In this document: one piece after another, positions 25,771 through 34,789 of the stretch
Numbering within the stretch: position 1 is the first letter of the stretch
How the letters are laid out: each line of letters starts with the position of its first letter
From: Halosegnis marinus
GTDB lineage: Archaea > Halobacteriota > Halobacteria > Halobacteriales > Haloarculaceae
DNA: 64,000 bases
Assembly (NCBI RefSeq): GCF_029338355.1
Contig: NZ_CP119802.1
Span: 620,001 to 684,000 of the forward strand
Direction: 5' to 3'
Program-made: the position numbers and the translations under genes
Notes under the pieces: generated by a model
Told to the model about the DNA's origin: nothing
The model's database searches: none
Seen by the model: the letters and a program-made list of their open reading frames with translations, nothing else

Positions 25771-27996
25771 ATGAACGAGGTTCAACTTGAGGTGGCGAAG
25801 GCGTACCCGAACGACTCGGGTCGCGGCATCGCCCGCCTCGACCCGGACACGCTTCTGCACCTGAAGCTGTCGCCGGGCGACATCATCGAGATAGAGGGCG
25901 CGGACACCACCGCGGCGAAGGTGTGGCGCGCGGACCGGCAGGACTGGAACACGGACACCGTCCGCATCGACGGCTTCACGCGGCAGAACGCCGACGTCGG
26001 CATCGGCGAGCGCGTCACCATCCGCAAGGCCGAGGCGACGAAGGCCGAGAAGCTCGTGCTCGCGCCGCCGGAGGAGGCGTCCGTGCAGTTCGGCTCCGAC
26101 GCCGCCGGCATGGTGAAGCGCCAGATACTGAAGCGCCCCGTCGTCGAGCACGACATCGTCCCCGTGATGTCCTCGACGAACCACCCCTTCATGCGGTCGC
26201 CGGGACAGGCGATTCCGCTCATCGCCGTCGAAACCGAGCCCGACGGCGTCTGTCTCGTCACCGAGGACACCGAGGTGGAGCTGCGCGAGGAGCCCATCTC
26301 CGGGTTCGAGAAGACGGGCGGCGGCATCACCTACGAGGACATCGGCGGCCTCTCCGACGAGATACAGCGCGTCCGGGAGATGGTCGAACTCCCGATGAAA
26401 CACCCGCAGATATTCAAGAAGCTCGGCATCGAGCCGCCGCAGGGTGTCCTCCTCCACGGTCCGCCCGGCACGGGGAAGACGCTGCTGGCGAAGGCCGTCG
26501 CCAACGAGACGTCCGCGAGCTTCTTCTCCATCGCGGGCCCGGAAATCATCTCGAAGTACTACGGCGAGTCCGAACAGCAGCTCCGGGAGATATTCGAGGA
26601 CGCCACCGAGGAGTCGCCCTCCATCATCTTCATCGACGAACTCGACTCCATCGCGCCGAAACGCGAGGACGTCACCGGCGAGGTTGAGCGGCGCGTCGTC
26701 GCCCAGCTCCTGACGATGATGGACGGGCTCGAATCGCGCGGACAGGTCATCGTCATCGCGGCGACGAACCGCGTCGACTCGGTGGACCCCGCGCTCCGGC
26801 GGCCGGGCCGGTTCGACCGCGAGATAGAGATCGGCGTCCCGGACGAGACCGGGCGCAAGGAGATACTCCAGATACACACCCGCGGGATGCCGCTGTCGGA
26901 CGACGTGAGCCTCGACCACCTCGCCGACGAGACGCACGGCTTCGTCGGCGCGGACATCGAGTCGCTGACGAAGGAGTCCGCGATGAAGGCGCTCCGCCGG
27001 TACCTCCCCGAGATAGACCTCGACGAGGAGGACATCCCGCCGAGCCTCATCGACCGGATGATAATCAAGCGACAGGACTTCCGCGGCGCGCTCAACGAGG
27101 TCAGCCCCTCGGCGATGCGGGAGGTGCTCGTCGAGCTGCCGAAGATGTCGTGGGACGACGTGGGCGGGCTGGACGACGCGAAGGGGCAGGTGCAGGAGGC
27201 CGTCGAGTGGCCGCTCACCTCGCCCGAGAAGTTCGACCGCTTCGGTATCGAGCCGCCAAGCGGCGTTCTCCTCTACGGGCCGCCCGGCACCGGCAAGACG
27301 CTGATGGCGAAGGCCGTCGCCAACGAGACGAACGCGAACTTCATCTCCGTCCGGGGGCCGCAGCTCCTCTCGAAGTGGGTCGGCGAGTCGGAGAAGGCCA
27401 TCCGCCAGACGTTCCGCAAGGCCCGGCAGGTGGCCCCGACGGTCATCTTCTTCGACGAGCTGGACTCGCTCGCGCCCGGCCGCGGCGGCGACGTCGGCTC
27501 GAACGTGAGCGAGCGCGTCGTCAACCAACTGCTGACCGAACTCGACGGCCTGGAGGAGATGGGCGACGTGATGGTCATCGGCGCGACGAACCGCCCGGAC
27601 ATGATCGACCCGGCGCTCATCCGCTCGGGCCGGTTCGACCGGCTGGTGATGATCGGCGAACCCGGCATCGAGGGCCGCGAGCAGATACTCCACATCCACA
27701 CCGAGGGGATGCCGCTGTCGCCGGACGTGAGCCTCCGCGAACTCGCGGAGATAACCGACGGCTACGTCGGCTCCGACCTCGAGTCCATCGCGCGCGAGGC
27801 CGCCATCGAGGCGCTGCGCGAGGACGACGACGCCGACCACGTCGAGATGCGCCACTTCCGGCAGGCGCTGGAGAGCGTCCGCCCGACCATCAACGAGGAC
27901 ATCCGCGACTACTACGAGGGCATCGAGGAGCAGTTCAAGGGCGGCTCCTCCGGCATCGACCGGACCACCGGCTCCGGGAAGATCGGCTTCCAGTAA
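25771..27996 (+). CDS. CDC48/VCP-like AAA ATPase
   Basis: This 741-residue protein is an archaeal Cdc48 (VAT) homologue, a hexameric unfoldase that feeds substrates to the proteasome. It has an N domain (residues 1-190) and two AAA modules. The D1 Walker [18 protein letters not shown] is near residue 230, with [12 protein letters not shown]. The D2 Walker [18 protein letters not shown] is near residue 502, with [11 protein letters not shown]. Arg-finger regions ([26 protein letters not shown]) are intact in both. The C terminus ends [20 protein letters not shown], without the HbYX proteasome-docking motif. A T-rich stretch follows the stop. Confidence 0.96.
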   Translation: MNEVQLEVAKAYPNDSGRGIARLDPDTLLHLKLSPGDIIEIEGADTTAAKVWRADRQDWNTDTVRIDGFTRQNADVGIGERVTIRKAEATKAEKLVLAPPEEASVQFGSDAAGMVKRQILKRPVVEHDIVPVMSSTNHPFMRSPGQAIPLIAVETEPDGVCLVTEDTEVELREEPISGFEKTGGGITYEDIGGLSDEIQRVREMVELPMKHPQIFKKLGIEPPQGVLLHGPPGTGKTLLAKAVANETSASFFSIAGPEIISKYYGESEQQLREIFEDATEESPSIIFIDELDSIAPKREDVTGEVERRVVAQLLTMMDGLESRGQVIVIAATNRVDSVDPALRRPGRFDREIEIGVPDETGRKEILQIHTRGMPLSDDVSLDHLADETHGFVGADIESLTKESAMKALRRYLPEIDLDEEDIPPSLIDRMIIKRQDFRGALNEVSPSAMREVLVELPKMSWDDVGGLDDAKGQVQEAVEWPLTSPEKFDRFGIEPPSGVLLYGPPGTGKTLMAKAVANETNANFISVRGPQLLSKWVGESEKAIRQTFRKARQVAPTVIFFDELDSLAPGRGGDVGSNVSERVVNQLLTELDGLEEMGDVMVIGATNRPDMIDPALIRSGRFDRLVMIGEPGIEGREQILHIHTEGMPLSPDVSLRELAEITDGYVGSDLESIAREAAIEALREDDDADHVEMRHFRQALESVRPTINEDIRDYYEGIEEQFKGGSSGIDRTTGSGKIGFQ

Positions 27997-28006
27997 CCGC
28001 GCGCGC

Positions 28007-28020
28007 GGTTCTCTTTCCTG
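28007..28020 (+). terminator. T-rich terminator-like stretch after cdc48
   Basis: GGTTCTCTTTCCTG lies 11 bases after the cdc48 stop. Pyrimidine-rich, T-containing runs of this kind end archaeal transcripts. It also lies just downstream of the convergent gene at 28025. Confidence 0.3.
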
Positions 28021-28024
28021 CCCG

Positions 28025-29508
28025 TCAGTACCGTACGTTCCGGTCCACGACGGCCACGTCCGCGTCGAGGTCGTCCAGTCGCTCGAACGTCGGCGGCGAG
28101 AGCAGCCGCGAGGCGGCCGAGCGGTCGCGCGACGCCCCCATGAACACGAGGTCGAAGTGGGGCGCGGCCCGCTCCAGGAACGGCTCTATCTCCAGCCGGG
28201 AGACGCGCGTCTCCACGCCCCCCCGGACACGTCTCCGCGAGGTCGGCGAGCATCGACTCGGCGCGCCGCCGGTCGCCGCTCGGCCCGATACAGGTGGCGA
28301 CCGTGACGCCCCCCCGGTTCCGCGAGGCGGACGGCGAACTCCAGCATCGCGTGGGCCACGTCGCTGGCGCGCCGCACGGGGACGAGCACGGTCGGCCACG
28401 CCTCGCGGTCGGTCGAGCGGTGCGCGAGCACGTCCGTGTCGCCGCGGAACAGTTCGGCGACGAACGGCGTCACCGCGCCGTCGGCGGACTCGTAGCGCGC
28501 GGCTATCAGGTCGCAGTTCGTCTCGCGGGCGGCCCGCAGCGCGACGCCCGCGGGCGAGTCGCCGCTGGCGACGACCACCTCGCAGGTCGCGTCGGTGCGG
28601 GCCTCGACGCGGGCGGCGACCCCCTCCATCCGGGCGGCGCTCGGCGCGGCGACCCGGCGCTCGGCCCGGTCGTCGTCCGCGTCGGGGGCGGGCGCGGCGC
28701 GGGCGCTCGACGCCTCCCCGGCGAGGAGTTCCCGCTCGGCCGTGGCCAGGGCCGCCGTCTCGACGGTGTCGAGCAGGACCACGGTGCCCGTCCCGCCCGC
28801 GGCCGCGAGCGCTCCCGCGAGCAGCGCCGTCGCCCCGTCGGCGGCGTCGCGCATCGGGACGAGGACCCGACGGCCCCCCTCCGTCGAGCGGTAGAGGATG
28901 TCCGCGCGCCGCTCGTAGACGTTGTCGCGCCACAGCACGAACGCGCTCGCCACGGCGACGCTCGCGAGCGCGGTGAACAGGACGTACAGGCCGAGCGATT
29001 CGAGGTAGCCCGACCCGGTCGTCGGGACGACCAGCGCGAGCAGGGCCGTCGAGAACGCCGCCGGCTCCTCGACGGCGAGCGCCCACGTCGCCGCACCCGT
29101 GAGCAGGACGGCGAGGCCGGCCGCGAGCGGCGAGACGCGGTCGAGCACCCCGGCGGTGGGCGCGACCAGCCCAGTCGCGACGGCAGTCATCTCCGCCGCC
29201 GCGCCGCACAGCGCGCCGGTCGTCAGCCCGCCGACGAAGGTGCGCGGGTCGGCGTACCGGCCCTCCGGGTCCGAGAACAGCGTGAACGTCCCCGACGCGA
29301 TGGGCGGGAACAGGACGAACGGGAGCAGGGCGACGGCGTTCGAGACGGCCGTCACGGCGGCGACGAGGACGGGCACCGCGACGAGGCCGGTGAGGTGGAC
29401 GAGGTTGCGCGTCGTCTCCAGCCACGCGCGGAACTCGGCGAGTTCGCGCCGCTCGACCCGCCGGACGCGGGCGAGCGCGGCGCGCCAGCGGTCGCGGAGC
29501 CCCGGCAT
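28025..29508 (-). pseudogene. HPP-family membrane protein with two UspA domains, interrupted by two +1 frameshifts
   Basis: Conceptually joined, this is a 493-residue protein. An N-terminal HPP-type membrane domain of about five helices (LLPFVLFPPIASGTFTLFSD near residue 62) leads into a first universal-stress-type domain from about residue 213 (RRVLVPMRDAADGATALL) and a second from about 375 (TVLVPVRRASDVAHAMLEF). The frame is broken at two places, 28309-28315 and 28218-28224. Each is a run of seven C on the plus strand in the identical minus-strand context CCGGGGGGGCGT. Removing one G at each restores a clean frame: first VTVATCIGPSGDRRRAESM, then VETRVSRLEIEPFLERAAPH through to VVDRNVRY. 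As written, translation stops at 28186. This may be a real lesion, a homopolymer sequencing error, or slippage. Confidence 0.8.
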
Positions 29509-29640
29509 CGGCGGGCGTACTCCGCCGCCGGGCAAAGCCCTGACGCTCGGCGGCGGGAGACGGCAAACGCGGCCGCCTCCGGCCCGCTCGCGCGCACAGC
29601 CGGGCGGGATTGATACGCGACGCGGCCCTCCTTTCACGCG

Positions 29641-29949
29641 ATGTCCGACTCCGAGTACGCGCTGTTGGCACGGTTCGAGGCGAACGAGGGGAAGGAGGAG
29701 GCCCTGGCCGGCTTCCTCACGGACGCGCTCTCGATGGCCCGCGAGGAGCCGGGGATGACGACGTGGTTCGCGCTCCGGTTCGACGAGTCGAGCTTCGGCA
29801 TCTTCGACACCTTCCCGGACCAGGCGGGCCGACAGGCCCACCTCGAAGGGGAGATAGCGGCCGCACTCATGGCCGACGAGGACGACCTCCTGGACGGCGA
29901 GCCGACCATCGAGGAGGTCGACGTGCTCGCCGCGATGCACTCAGGCTAG
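29641..29949 (+). CDS. Antibiotic-biosynthesis-monooxygenase (ABM)-like domain protein
   Basis: This 102-residue protein has the pattern of the dimeric alpha+beta ABM fold: YALLARFEANEGKEEALAGF, EEPGMTTWFALRFDESSFGIFDTF, then QAGRQAHLEGEIAAAL. Members include small cofactor-free oxygenases and proteins of unknown function, and no substrate can be given. GGGATTGATACG lies about 30 bases before the ATG. The 3' end overlaps the convergent small gene at 29941 by nine bases. Confidence 0.75.
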   Translation: MSDSEYALLARFEANEGKEEALAGFLTDALSMAREEPGMTTWFALRFDESSFGIFDTFPDQAGRQAHLEGEIAAALMADEDDLLDGEPTIEEVDVLAAMHSG

Positions 29950-30111
29950 GTAGCCGTCGAGGAAGACGAGCGCGGCGAGGACGAGCACCGCGGCGGGGAG
30001 CAGGAGGAGCGCGCCCGCACCCGAGAGGGCGTCGAGCGCCGCACCTCCGACGAGCGCGACCGTCGCCGCGAGCAGACAGTACGCGAACAGCCGGGCGTCG
30101 GGAACGTCCAT
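29941..30111 (-). CDS. 56-residue membrane protein
   Basis: A short minus-strand frame (ATG at 30111, TGA at 29941-29943) encodes 56 residues with two hydrophobic segments: YCLLAATVALVGGAAL, and LLLLPAAVLVLAALVFL. It lies 30 bases downstream of the nucleoside phosphorylase gene on the same strand, so it is probably co-transcribed with it. Codon use is the usual G/C-ending pattern. I do not recognise the family. Confidence 0.5.
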   Translation of the reverse strand: MDVPDARLFAYCLLAATVALVGGAALDALSGAGALLLLPAAVLVLAALVFLDGYLA

Positions 30112-30141
30112 GCCGCCCCGACAGCCGGCGACGGGATAACG

Positions 30142-30867
30142 CTACAGGTCGGTCGCGGCGTCGAGCGCGATGGTGATGGCGCGCTCGACGTTGTTCTTCG
30201 CCTTCTCCGGGAGTTCCTCGTCCGAGTCGGCGCCCTTCTGGGTGCCGGCGACGAGGTTCCCGTCCACCGTACAGATGGCCCCCGCGGCGAGGCCGCGCCG
30301 GCGCGCGAGCGAGAACACCGTCGCGGCCTCCATCTCGATGGCGAGCAGGCCGGCCTCGTTCCAGTCGGCGACGTACTCGTCGGACTCGTTGTAGAAGGCG
30401 TCGTCCGAGACGATGGGGCCGACGTGGACCGCCTCGTCGTTGTGTTCGGCGGCCTCGACGAGCGCCGTGAGGGTGTCGTAGTCCGGCACCGCCGGATACG
30501 TGGCCGACTCGTACCGCTTCGAGGTCCCCTCCTCCTTCGCCGCGCCGGTGGCGACGACCATGTCGCCGATCTCGACGTGCTCCTGCAGGCCGCCGATGGT
30601 GCCCACCCGGACGAACGTCTCCACGCCGACGCGCGCGAGTTCCTCGACGGCGATGGCCGCCGACGGACAGCCGATGCCCGTCGAGCAGATGGTCAGGTCG
30701 CGCCCCTCGTAGGTGGCGTTGACGACCTTGTACTCGCGGTTGGCCGCGACCTCCTCGACGTTCTCGCACTGCTTCGCGATGCGGTCCACGCGGCCGGGGT
30801 CGCCCGGCACCAGCGCGATGTCGTTCACGTCGCCCTCCTCGACCAGCAGATGCGGCTGTTTCGCCAT
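30142..30867 (-). CDS. Nucleoside phosphorylase (uridine phosphorylase-like)
   Basis: This 241-residue enzyme belongs to the PNP/UDP family that splits nucleosides with phosphate. IALVPGDPGRVDRIAK supplies the phosphate loop near residue 18, and STGIGCPSAAIAVEELARVG and VRVGTIGGLQEHVEIGD form the core. IEMEAATVFSLARRRG carries the ribose-contacting Glu. The order resembles uridine phosphorylase more than purine phosphorylase, but specificity is uncertain. Nucleoside recycling through the archaeal pentose bisphosphate route is a plausible role. Confidence 0.88.
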   Translation of the reverse strand: MAKQPHLLVEEGDVNDIALVPGDPGRVDRIAKQCENVEEVAANREYKVVNATYEGRDLTICSTGIGCPSAAIAVEELARVGVETFVRVGTIGGLQEHVEIGDMVVATGAAKEEGTSKRYESATYPAVPDYDTLTALVEAAEHNDEAVHVGPIVSDDAFYNESDEYVADWNEAGLLAIEMEAATVFSLARRRGLAAGAICTVDGNLVAGTQKGADSDEELPEKAKNNVERAITIALDAATDL

Positions 30868-30970
30868 ACTCGCGACTCCGCGCGGCGCGTAAAGAGTGGT
30901 TCGAGAACGGCCCGCGGGGGCGGGGGGAGGAGCCGACCGCGGGGAGGTACGAATCGACCCGACGACCGGC

Positions 30971-31927
30971 TCAGTACAGCTCCATCGCCTCTATCTGCTC
31001 CTGATAGCGGTTGCGGATGGTGACCTCGGTCACCTGCGCGACGTCGGCGACCTCGCGCTGGGTCTTCTTCTCGTTGCACAAAAGCGATGCCGCGTAGATG
31101 GCGGCGGCGGCGTAGCCCGTCGGCGACTTGCCCGACAGCAGGCCCTTCTCCGCCGTGACCTCGATTATCTCGTTGGCCTTCGCGCGCACCTCGCCGCCCG
31201 CGTCCAGCGACGAGCAGAACCGGGGGACGTACTTCTTGGGGTCCACCGGCTCCATCTCCAGGGAGAGTTCCTGCGAGACGTAGCGGTACGTCCGGCCGAT
31301 CTCCTTGCGCTCGACGCGCGACACGTCGGATATCTCCTCCAGCGAGCGCGGAATCCCCTCCTTCCGACAGGCGGCGTAGAGGGTCGCGGTCGCCACGCCC
31401 TCGATGGAGCGCCCCCGGATGAGGTCCTCCTTGAGCGCACGTCGGTAGATGACCGAGGCGACCTCCCGCACCGAGCGCGGCACGCCCAGCGCGGAACTCA
31501 TCCGGTCGATCTCCGAGAGCGCGAACTGCAGATTGCGTTCACCGGCGTCCTTCGTGCGGATGCGCTCCTGCCACTTCCGCAGGCGGTGCATCTGCGACCG
31601 CTTCTCCGAACTGATGGAGCGGCCGTACGCGTCCTGGTTCTTCCAGTCGATCTGCGTCGTCAGCCCCTTGTCGTGCATCGTCTTCGTCGTCGGGGCACCG
31701 ACGCGGGACTTCGACTGGCGCTCCGAGTGGTTGAACGCGCGCCACTCCGGCCCGCGGTCGATGCTCGACTCGTCGACGACGAGTCCGCAGTCGTCACACA
31801 CCGTCTCGTGGTCCCCCGACTGGACGAGCGCGTCGGCACCGCAGTCCGGACAGCCGGTCTGCCGCTCGTCCTCGCTCTCCCCTACCGTGTCGGTCTCTCG
31901 CTGGCGCTGGCGGCTAGGCCGTGTCAT
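30971..31927 (-). CDS. tfb: Transcription initiation factor TFB (TFIIB homologue)
   Basis: This 318-residue protein recruits RNA polymerase to TATA-bound TBP. The N-terminal zinc ribbon [22 protein letters not shown] sits at about residues 19-41. The B-reader region ([20 protein letters not shown]) and two cyclin repeats follow, the last ending in the BRE-recognition helix-turn-helix ([19 protein letters not shown]). Haloarchaea carry several TFBs; which paralogue this is cannot be decided here. The ATG at 31927 is preferred over upstream in-frame starts because a strong TATA box (TTTTATAC) lies 31 bases upstream. It is divergent from rnhA. Confidence 0.95.
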   Translation of the reverse strand: MTRPSRQRQRETDTVGESEDERQTGCPDCGADALVQSGDHETVCDDCGLVVDESSIDRGPEWRAFNHSERQSKSRVGAPTTKTMHDKGLTTQIDWKNQDAYGRSISSEKRSQMHRLRKWQERIRTKDAGERNLQFALSEIDRMSSALGVPRSVREVASVIYRRALKEDLIRGRSIEGVATATLYAACRKEGIPRSLEEISDVSRVERKEIGRTYRYVSQELSLEMEPVDPKKYVPRFCSSLDAGGEVRAKANEIIEVTAEKGLLSGKSPTGYAAAAIYAASLLCNEKKTQREVADVAQVTEVTIRNRYQEQIEAMELY

Positions 31928-31954
31928 CCCGTCTCGTACGACACTAACATCGTG

Positions 31955-31961
31955 TATAAAA
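31955..31961 (-). promoter_or_regulatory. TATA box of tfb
   Basis: The minus strand reads CACTTTTATACACG. This near-consensus archaeal TATA box predicts a transcript start within a few bases of the ATG. Confidence 0.65.
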
Positions 31962-32047
31962 GTGCGGGGATACGTACGTGGAACGGGCGGCGAAACCGAC
32001 GGACGTGCCCGTGTCCGACACGTCGCGAACCGACCGAGGGCGCGGCG

Positions 32048-32056
32048 TTTATATAG
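32048..32056 (+). promoter_or_regulatory. TATA box of rnhA operon
   Basis: TTTATATAG is a near-consensus box. It places the transcript start near 32079, giving rnhA an atypically long leader of about 36 bases. The leader contains a Shine-Dalgarno-like GGGAGG seven bases before the GTG at 32116. Confidence 0.65.
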
Positions 32057-32115
32057 CACTCGGGAGGGCGAGGGCGGTCCGAAACCGTAACGGCGACGGC
32101 CGGGAAGGGAGGGAC

Positions 32116-32709
32116 GTGCCGGTCATCGACTGCGACCCCGACGAGGCCCGCGACAGGCTCGAAGCCGCCGGCGTGGCCGTCGAAGCCGGGAACACGGACC
32201 ACGAGCGGTGGCGCGCGACCCACGCGGGCGCGACGGCCGTCGCCTACGACGGGAAGGTCGTCGTCCAGGGGAGCGACCCGAACCGCCTCGTCGGCCTCCT
32301 GCGCGGGGGCGGCGGGCGCGCGCACGTCTACTTCGACGGCGCCTGTCGCGGCAATCCGGGCCCCTCGGCCGTCGGCTACGCCGTCGTCACCGGCGACGGC
32401 ATCGTCGCGGAGGGCGGCGAGCGCATCGGTCGCGCGACGAACAACCGCGCGGAGTACGAGGCGCTCGTCCGCGCGCTGGAGGTGGCCGCGGACCACGGCT
32501 TCGACGAGGTCCACGTCCGCGGCGACTCACAGCTCATCGTCAAGCAGGTGCGCGGCGAGTGGAACACGAACGACCCGGACCTCCGCGAGTGTCGGGTCCG
32601 CGTCCGGGAACTGCTCGACCGCTTCGACGCGTGGACGCTCGAACACGTTCCGCGGGAGATAAACGAGCGCGCCGACAACCTGGCGAACGACGCACTCGAT
32701 GATTCCTGA
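32116..32709 (+). CDS. rnhA: Ribonuclease HI
   Basis: This 197-residue enzyme cuts RNA in RNA-DNA hybrids. An N-terminal segment of about 70 residues (from [18 protein letters not shown]) precedes the catalytic domain, as in the characterised Halobacterium enzyme. The catalytic acids are in place: Asp in [13 protein letters not shown], Glu in [11 protein letters not shown], Asp in [14 protein letters not shown] and Asp in ERADNLAND. The GTG at 32116 is chosen from the Shine-Dalgarno-like GGGAGG and the TATA position. The stop overlaps the start of the next gene by 11 bases. Confidence 0.94.
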   Translation: MPVIDCDPDEARDRLEAAGVAVEAGNTDHERWRATHAGATAVAYDGKVVVQGSDPNRLVGLLRGGGGRAHVYFDGACRGNPGPSAVGYAVVTGDGIVAEGGERIGRATNNRAEYEALVRALEVAADHGFDEVHVRGDSQLIVKQVRGEWNTNDPDLRECRVRVRELLDRFDAWTLEHVPREINERADNLANDALDDS

Positions 32710-33229
32710 CGACGTTATCGACGACGCGGAACGGCTGACGCGGCTGGCGCGCACGGCGGTCGACCCGAACGAGGCGGCGGCCCACCGCGAGCGGCGCGAC
32801 GACCTGCTCGCGGAGCACGGCTACACGGCCCGCGTGCGGTCGGACGACCGCGACGACACGCTCGTGCTCCACCCGGCCGACTGGCTGGAGGACGGCGAGG
32901 TCGTCATAGAGCGCGTGGACGTGGAGGAGGGCGTGGAGATCGAGCTGTCGGGCACGGGCGACGCCGACGAGTGGGCCGCCGTGGACGAGCACAACCGCGC
33001 GGCCGCGGAGGCCGTCGTGGCCGAACACGGCGAGGTCCACGGCGCGAACGCCCGCTCGCTCGCGGACTTCGCCGGCAATCACTACGCGAAGCGCGTCGAG
33101 GAGCTGACGCCCGCGGAGCGCCGCGAGTTCGTCGAGGAGTACTTCCCGCGCAACGCGTGGCCCAGCGACGACCAGCGCGAGGCGGTCGAGGAATCGGTCG
33201 AACTGACGCGCGAGCACGCCGGGGAGTGA
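32699..33229 (+). CDS. rnhA operon protein (uncharacterised haloarchaeal family)
   Basis: This 176-residue soluble, acidic protein overlaps rnhA by 11 bases and is therefore translationally coupled to it. Visible features are an N-terminal helical stretch ([20 protein letters not shown]), a basic-acidic alternating middle (HPADWLEDGEVVIERVD) and a conserved-looking C-terminal block (LADFAGNHYAKRVEELTPAE, FVEEYFPRNAWPS). Haloarchaeal genomes often carry a gene of this kind directly after rnhA. No catalytic motif is apparent. A role together with RNase HI is inferred only from the overlap. Confidence 0.8.
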   Translation: MIPDDVIDDAERLTRLARTAVDPNEAAAHRERRDDLLAEHGYTARVRSDDRDDTLVLHPADWLEDGEVVIERVDVEEGVEIELSGTGDADEWAAVDEHNRAAAEAVVAEHGEVHGANARSLADFAGNHYAKRVEELTPAERREFVEEYFPRNAWPSDDQREAVEESVELTREHAGE

Positions 33230-33294
33230 CGGCGCGGCCGCTCGGGGAGTAGCTGTTCGGCGACGGTGCGGGGTGCCCAGTCCCGTCCGCCGGC

Positions 33295-33648
33295 CTACTC
33301 CGCGACGAGGTCGGCGAGCGCGCTCGCCCGGTCGCCGGTCGCGACGAACTTGGCGAACTCCCACTCGAACTGGGCGAGGAGGGCACCTTCGCCCGCCTCG
33401 GTCAGCTCGTACTGGTTCGTCCGCTTGTCGAGCTCGCTCTTCTCGACGAGCCCCAGCTCGACGAGGTCGTCGAGGTTGGGGTACAGACGGCCGTGGTTCA
33501 CCTCCGTCCCGTAGTACTCCTCCAGCTCGCGCTTGATGGCGAGCCCGTAGCGCGCCTCCTCCGCGAGGATGGTCAGGATATTCCGTTGGAAGGCGGTCAG
33601 TTCGCTGGCGATGCCCGGCGTGCCCGAAACCGATTGTGCCTCTGACAT
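33295..33648 (-). CDS. rosR: PadR-family winged-helix regulator, RosR-like
   Basis: This 117-residue protein has one PadR winged helix: LTAFQRNILTILAEEARYGLAIKRELEEYYG, then VNHGRLYPNLDDLVELGLVEK as recognition helix and wing. Its size, the leading MSEAQSVSG and its position next to the pyrophosphatase gene match, as far as I recall, RosR of Halobacterium, which governs the response to reactive oxygen. I infer orthology. The ATG at 33648 is supported by TATTTAAC exactly 27 bases upstream. It is divergent from ppa. Confidence 0.75.
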   Translation of the reverse strand: MSEAQSVSGTPGIASELTAFQRNILTILAEEARYGLAIKRELEEYYGTEVNHGRLYPNLDDLVELGLVEKSELDKRTNQYELTEAGEGALLAQFEWEFAKFVATGDRASALADLVAE

Positions 33649-33670
33649 AGTGGTACTCACGCTGTGTGCG

Positions 33671-33678
33671 TATTTAAC
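33671..33678 (-). promoter_or_regulatory. TATA box of the rosR-like gene
   Basis: The minus-strand sequence GTTAAATA is centred 27 bases before the ATG, predicting a leaderless transcript. The 198-base gap shared with ppa is unusually A/T-rich for this window and could hold operator sites. Confidence 0.55.
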
Positions 33679-33818
33679 ACTTCGCGAACATCTACTCGGC
33701 CGCGCACATCCACGAAGCGTCGTGTACTCGCGATAGCGTGGATAATACTTAGAGACTTTCGGTAGCACCCCGGAAGAAGCGCTAGAGCATATCGCCGCTC
33801 GCCGCGTACCGAAAGCGG

Positions 33819-33823
33819 TTTTT
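33819..33823 (+). promoter_or_regulatory. T-rich promoter box of ppa
   Basis: A TTTTT run in GCGGTTTTTCGG lies 26 bases before the ppa ATG at 33847. Confidence 0.4.
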
Positions 33824-33846
33824 CGGGGCCGGACCCACCGCCGGTA

Positions 33847-34380
33847 ATGGTGAACCTCTGGGAAGACCTCGAGACGGGCCCGAACGCCCCCGAGGAGATA
33901 TACGCCGTGGTGGAGTGTCTGAAGGGCGAGCGCAACAAGTACGAGTACGACAAGGACATCCCCGGCGTCGTCCTCGACCGCGTGCTCCACTCGAACGTCC
34001 ACTACCCCTCCGACTACGGCTTCATCCCGCAGTCGTACTACGACGACGAGGACCCCTTCGACGTGCTCGTGCTCGTCGAGGACGCGACGTTCCCCGGCTG
34101 TGTCATCGAGGCCCGCCCGGTCGCGCTGATGAAGATGGACGACGACGGCGAACAGGACGACAAGGTCATCGCCGTGCCGAGCGAGGACCCGCGCTTCGAC
34201 CACATCGAGGACCTCGGCGACGTCCCGCAGCAGGAGCTCGACGAGATCGCCGAGTTCTTCGAGACGTACAAGAACCTCGAGGCGGGCAAGGAGGTCGAGA
34301 CGCAGGGGTTCGAGGACCGGCAGGCCGCCTACGACGCCATCGAGCACGCACAGGAGCTGTACGCCGAGCACTTCGAGTAA
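33847..34380 (+). CDS. ppa: Inorganic pyrophosphatase (family I)
   Basis: This 177-residue soluble enzyme hydrolyses pyrophosphate. The metal-binding Asp-rich signature DDEDPFDVLVLVEDATFPG sits near residue 65. ERNKYEYDKD holds the conserved Lys/Tyr pair and HYPSDYGFIPQSYYDDED the substrate pocket. Length and motif order are standard. The product has the acidic surface typical of halophilic PPase. It is transcribed away from the RosR-like gene and ends in a T-rich stretch. Confidence 0.96.
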   Translation: MVNLWEDLETGPNAPEEIYAVVECLKGERNKYEYDKDIPGVVLDRVLHSNVHYPSDYGFIPQSYYDDEDPFDVLVLVEDATFPGCVIEARPVALMKMDDDGEQDDKVIAVPSEDPRFDHIEDLGDVPQQELDEIAEFFETYKNLEAGKEVETQGFEDRQAAYDAIEHAQELYAEHFE

Positions 34381-34390
34381 CGGTCGTCGC

Positions 34391-34407
34391 TTTTCGGCTT
34401 TCTTTCC
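34391..34407 (+). terminator. T-rich terminator-like stretch after ppa
   Basis: TTTTCGGCTTTCTTTCC begins 11 bases after the ppa stop and opens a 409-base non-coding gap. Confidence 0.4.
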
Positions 34408-34438
34408 GCGCTCGTGAGCCGCGGGTGTGTGCTTCGGT

Positions 34439-34510
34439 CGTCCCACACAGTGGCGACGAGAACACCCTGCTTTCCCTCGTTCCACACAGTGGCGACGAGA
34501 ACGCCCTGCT
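34439..34510. repeat. Two direct repeats, 33 bp, period 39 bp, each with an internal palindrome
   Basis: Bases 34439-34471 and 34478-34510 are near-identical (two differences). Each contains the palindrome CCACACAGTGG followed by CGACGAGAAC. They sit in the gap between ppa and topA (34381-34789), which otherwise holds only a hairpin and the topA promoter. The short minus-strand frame through them repeats a 13-residue unit (QGVLVATVW...), but I regard that as non-coding. Confidence 0.7.
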
Positions 34511-34610
34511 CGCGCGGTTCCATGAGCTACAGCACCGCGACCGTACCGCCCACACGCCTCCCCAACCGACTCCGTCGCTCCCTGCGGTCGCGCCGTCGTC
34601 CCTCGCACGT

Positions 34611-34639
34611 CGCTGACCGCGCACGCCGCGCGGTCAGCG
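34611..34639. repeat. Perfect 12-bp hairpin
   Basis: CGCTGACCGCGC (34611-34622) pairs perfectly with GCGCGGTCAGCG (34628-34639) across a five-base loop. It lies mid-way between ppa and topA. It could be a terminator-like or mobile REP-type structure. Confidence 0.6.
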
Positions 34640-34756
34640 CGCGCCCCCGGAAATCCTCCCAGAACGGACACCTCCGCGCGTCCGCGCGAGGGCGCGCTCA
34701 CGGTCGAGCGCGAGCGGCCGCACGGGCGCGCCTTGCGGCGGTTCCCGGCGGCGAAG

Positions 34757-34765
34757 CGTTTAATT
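34757..34765 (+). promoter_or_regulatory. TATA-like box of topA
   Basis: GCGTTTAATTCC lies about 28 bases before the ATG at 34790, the leaderless position. Confidence 0.45.
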
Positions 34766-34789
34766 CCGGGGTGGAACTAGAACCTCCCA

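Noticed and set aside
24241-27855. larC extended by about 740 codons over the cdc48 gene
   Set aside because: LarC starts at the conserved MRTLAFDG at 25623, with a promoter 27 bases upstream; the extension is antisense to Cdc48.
34329-34523. Small protein with a repeated QGVLVATVW phrase
   Set aside because: The repeat at protein level is a by-product of the 39-bp DNA period; there is no promoter or conserved domain. I treat the DNA as a repeat element.
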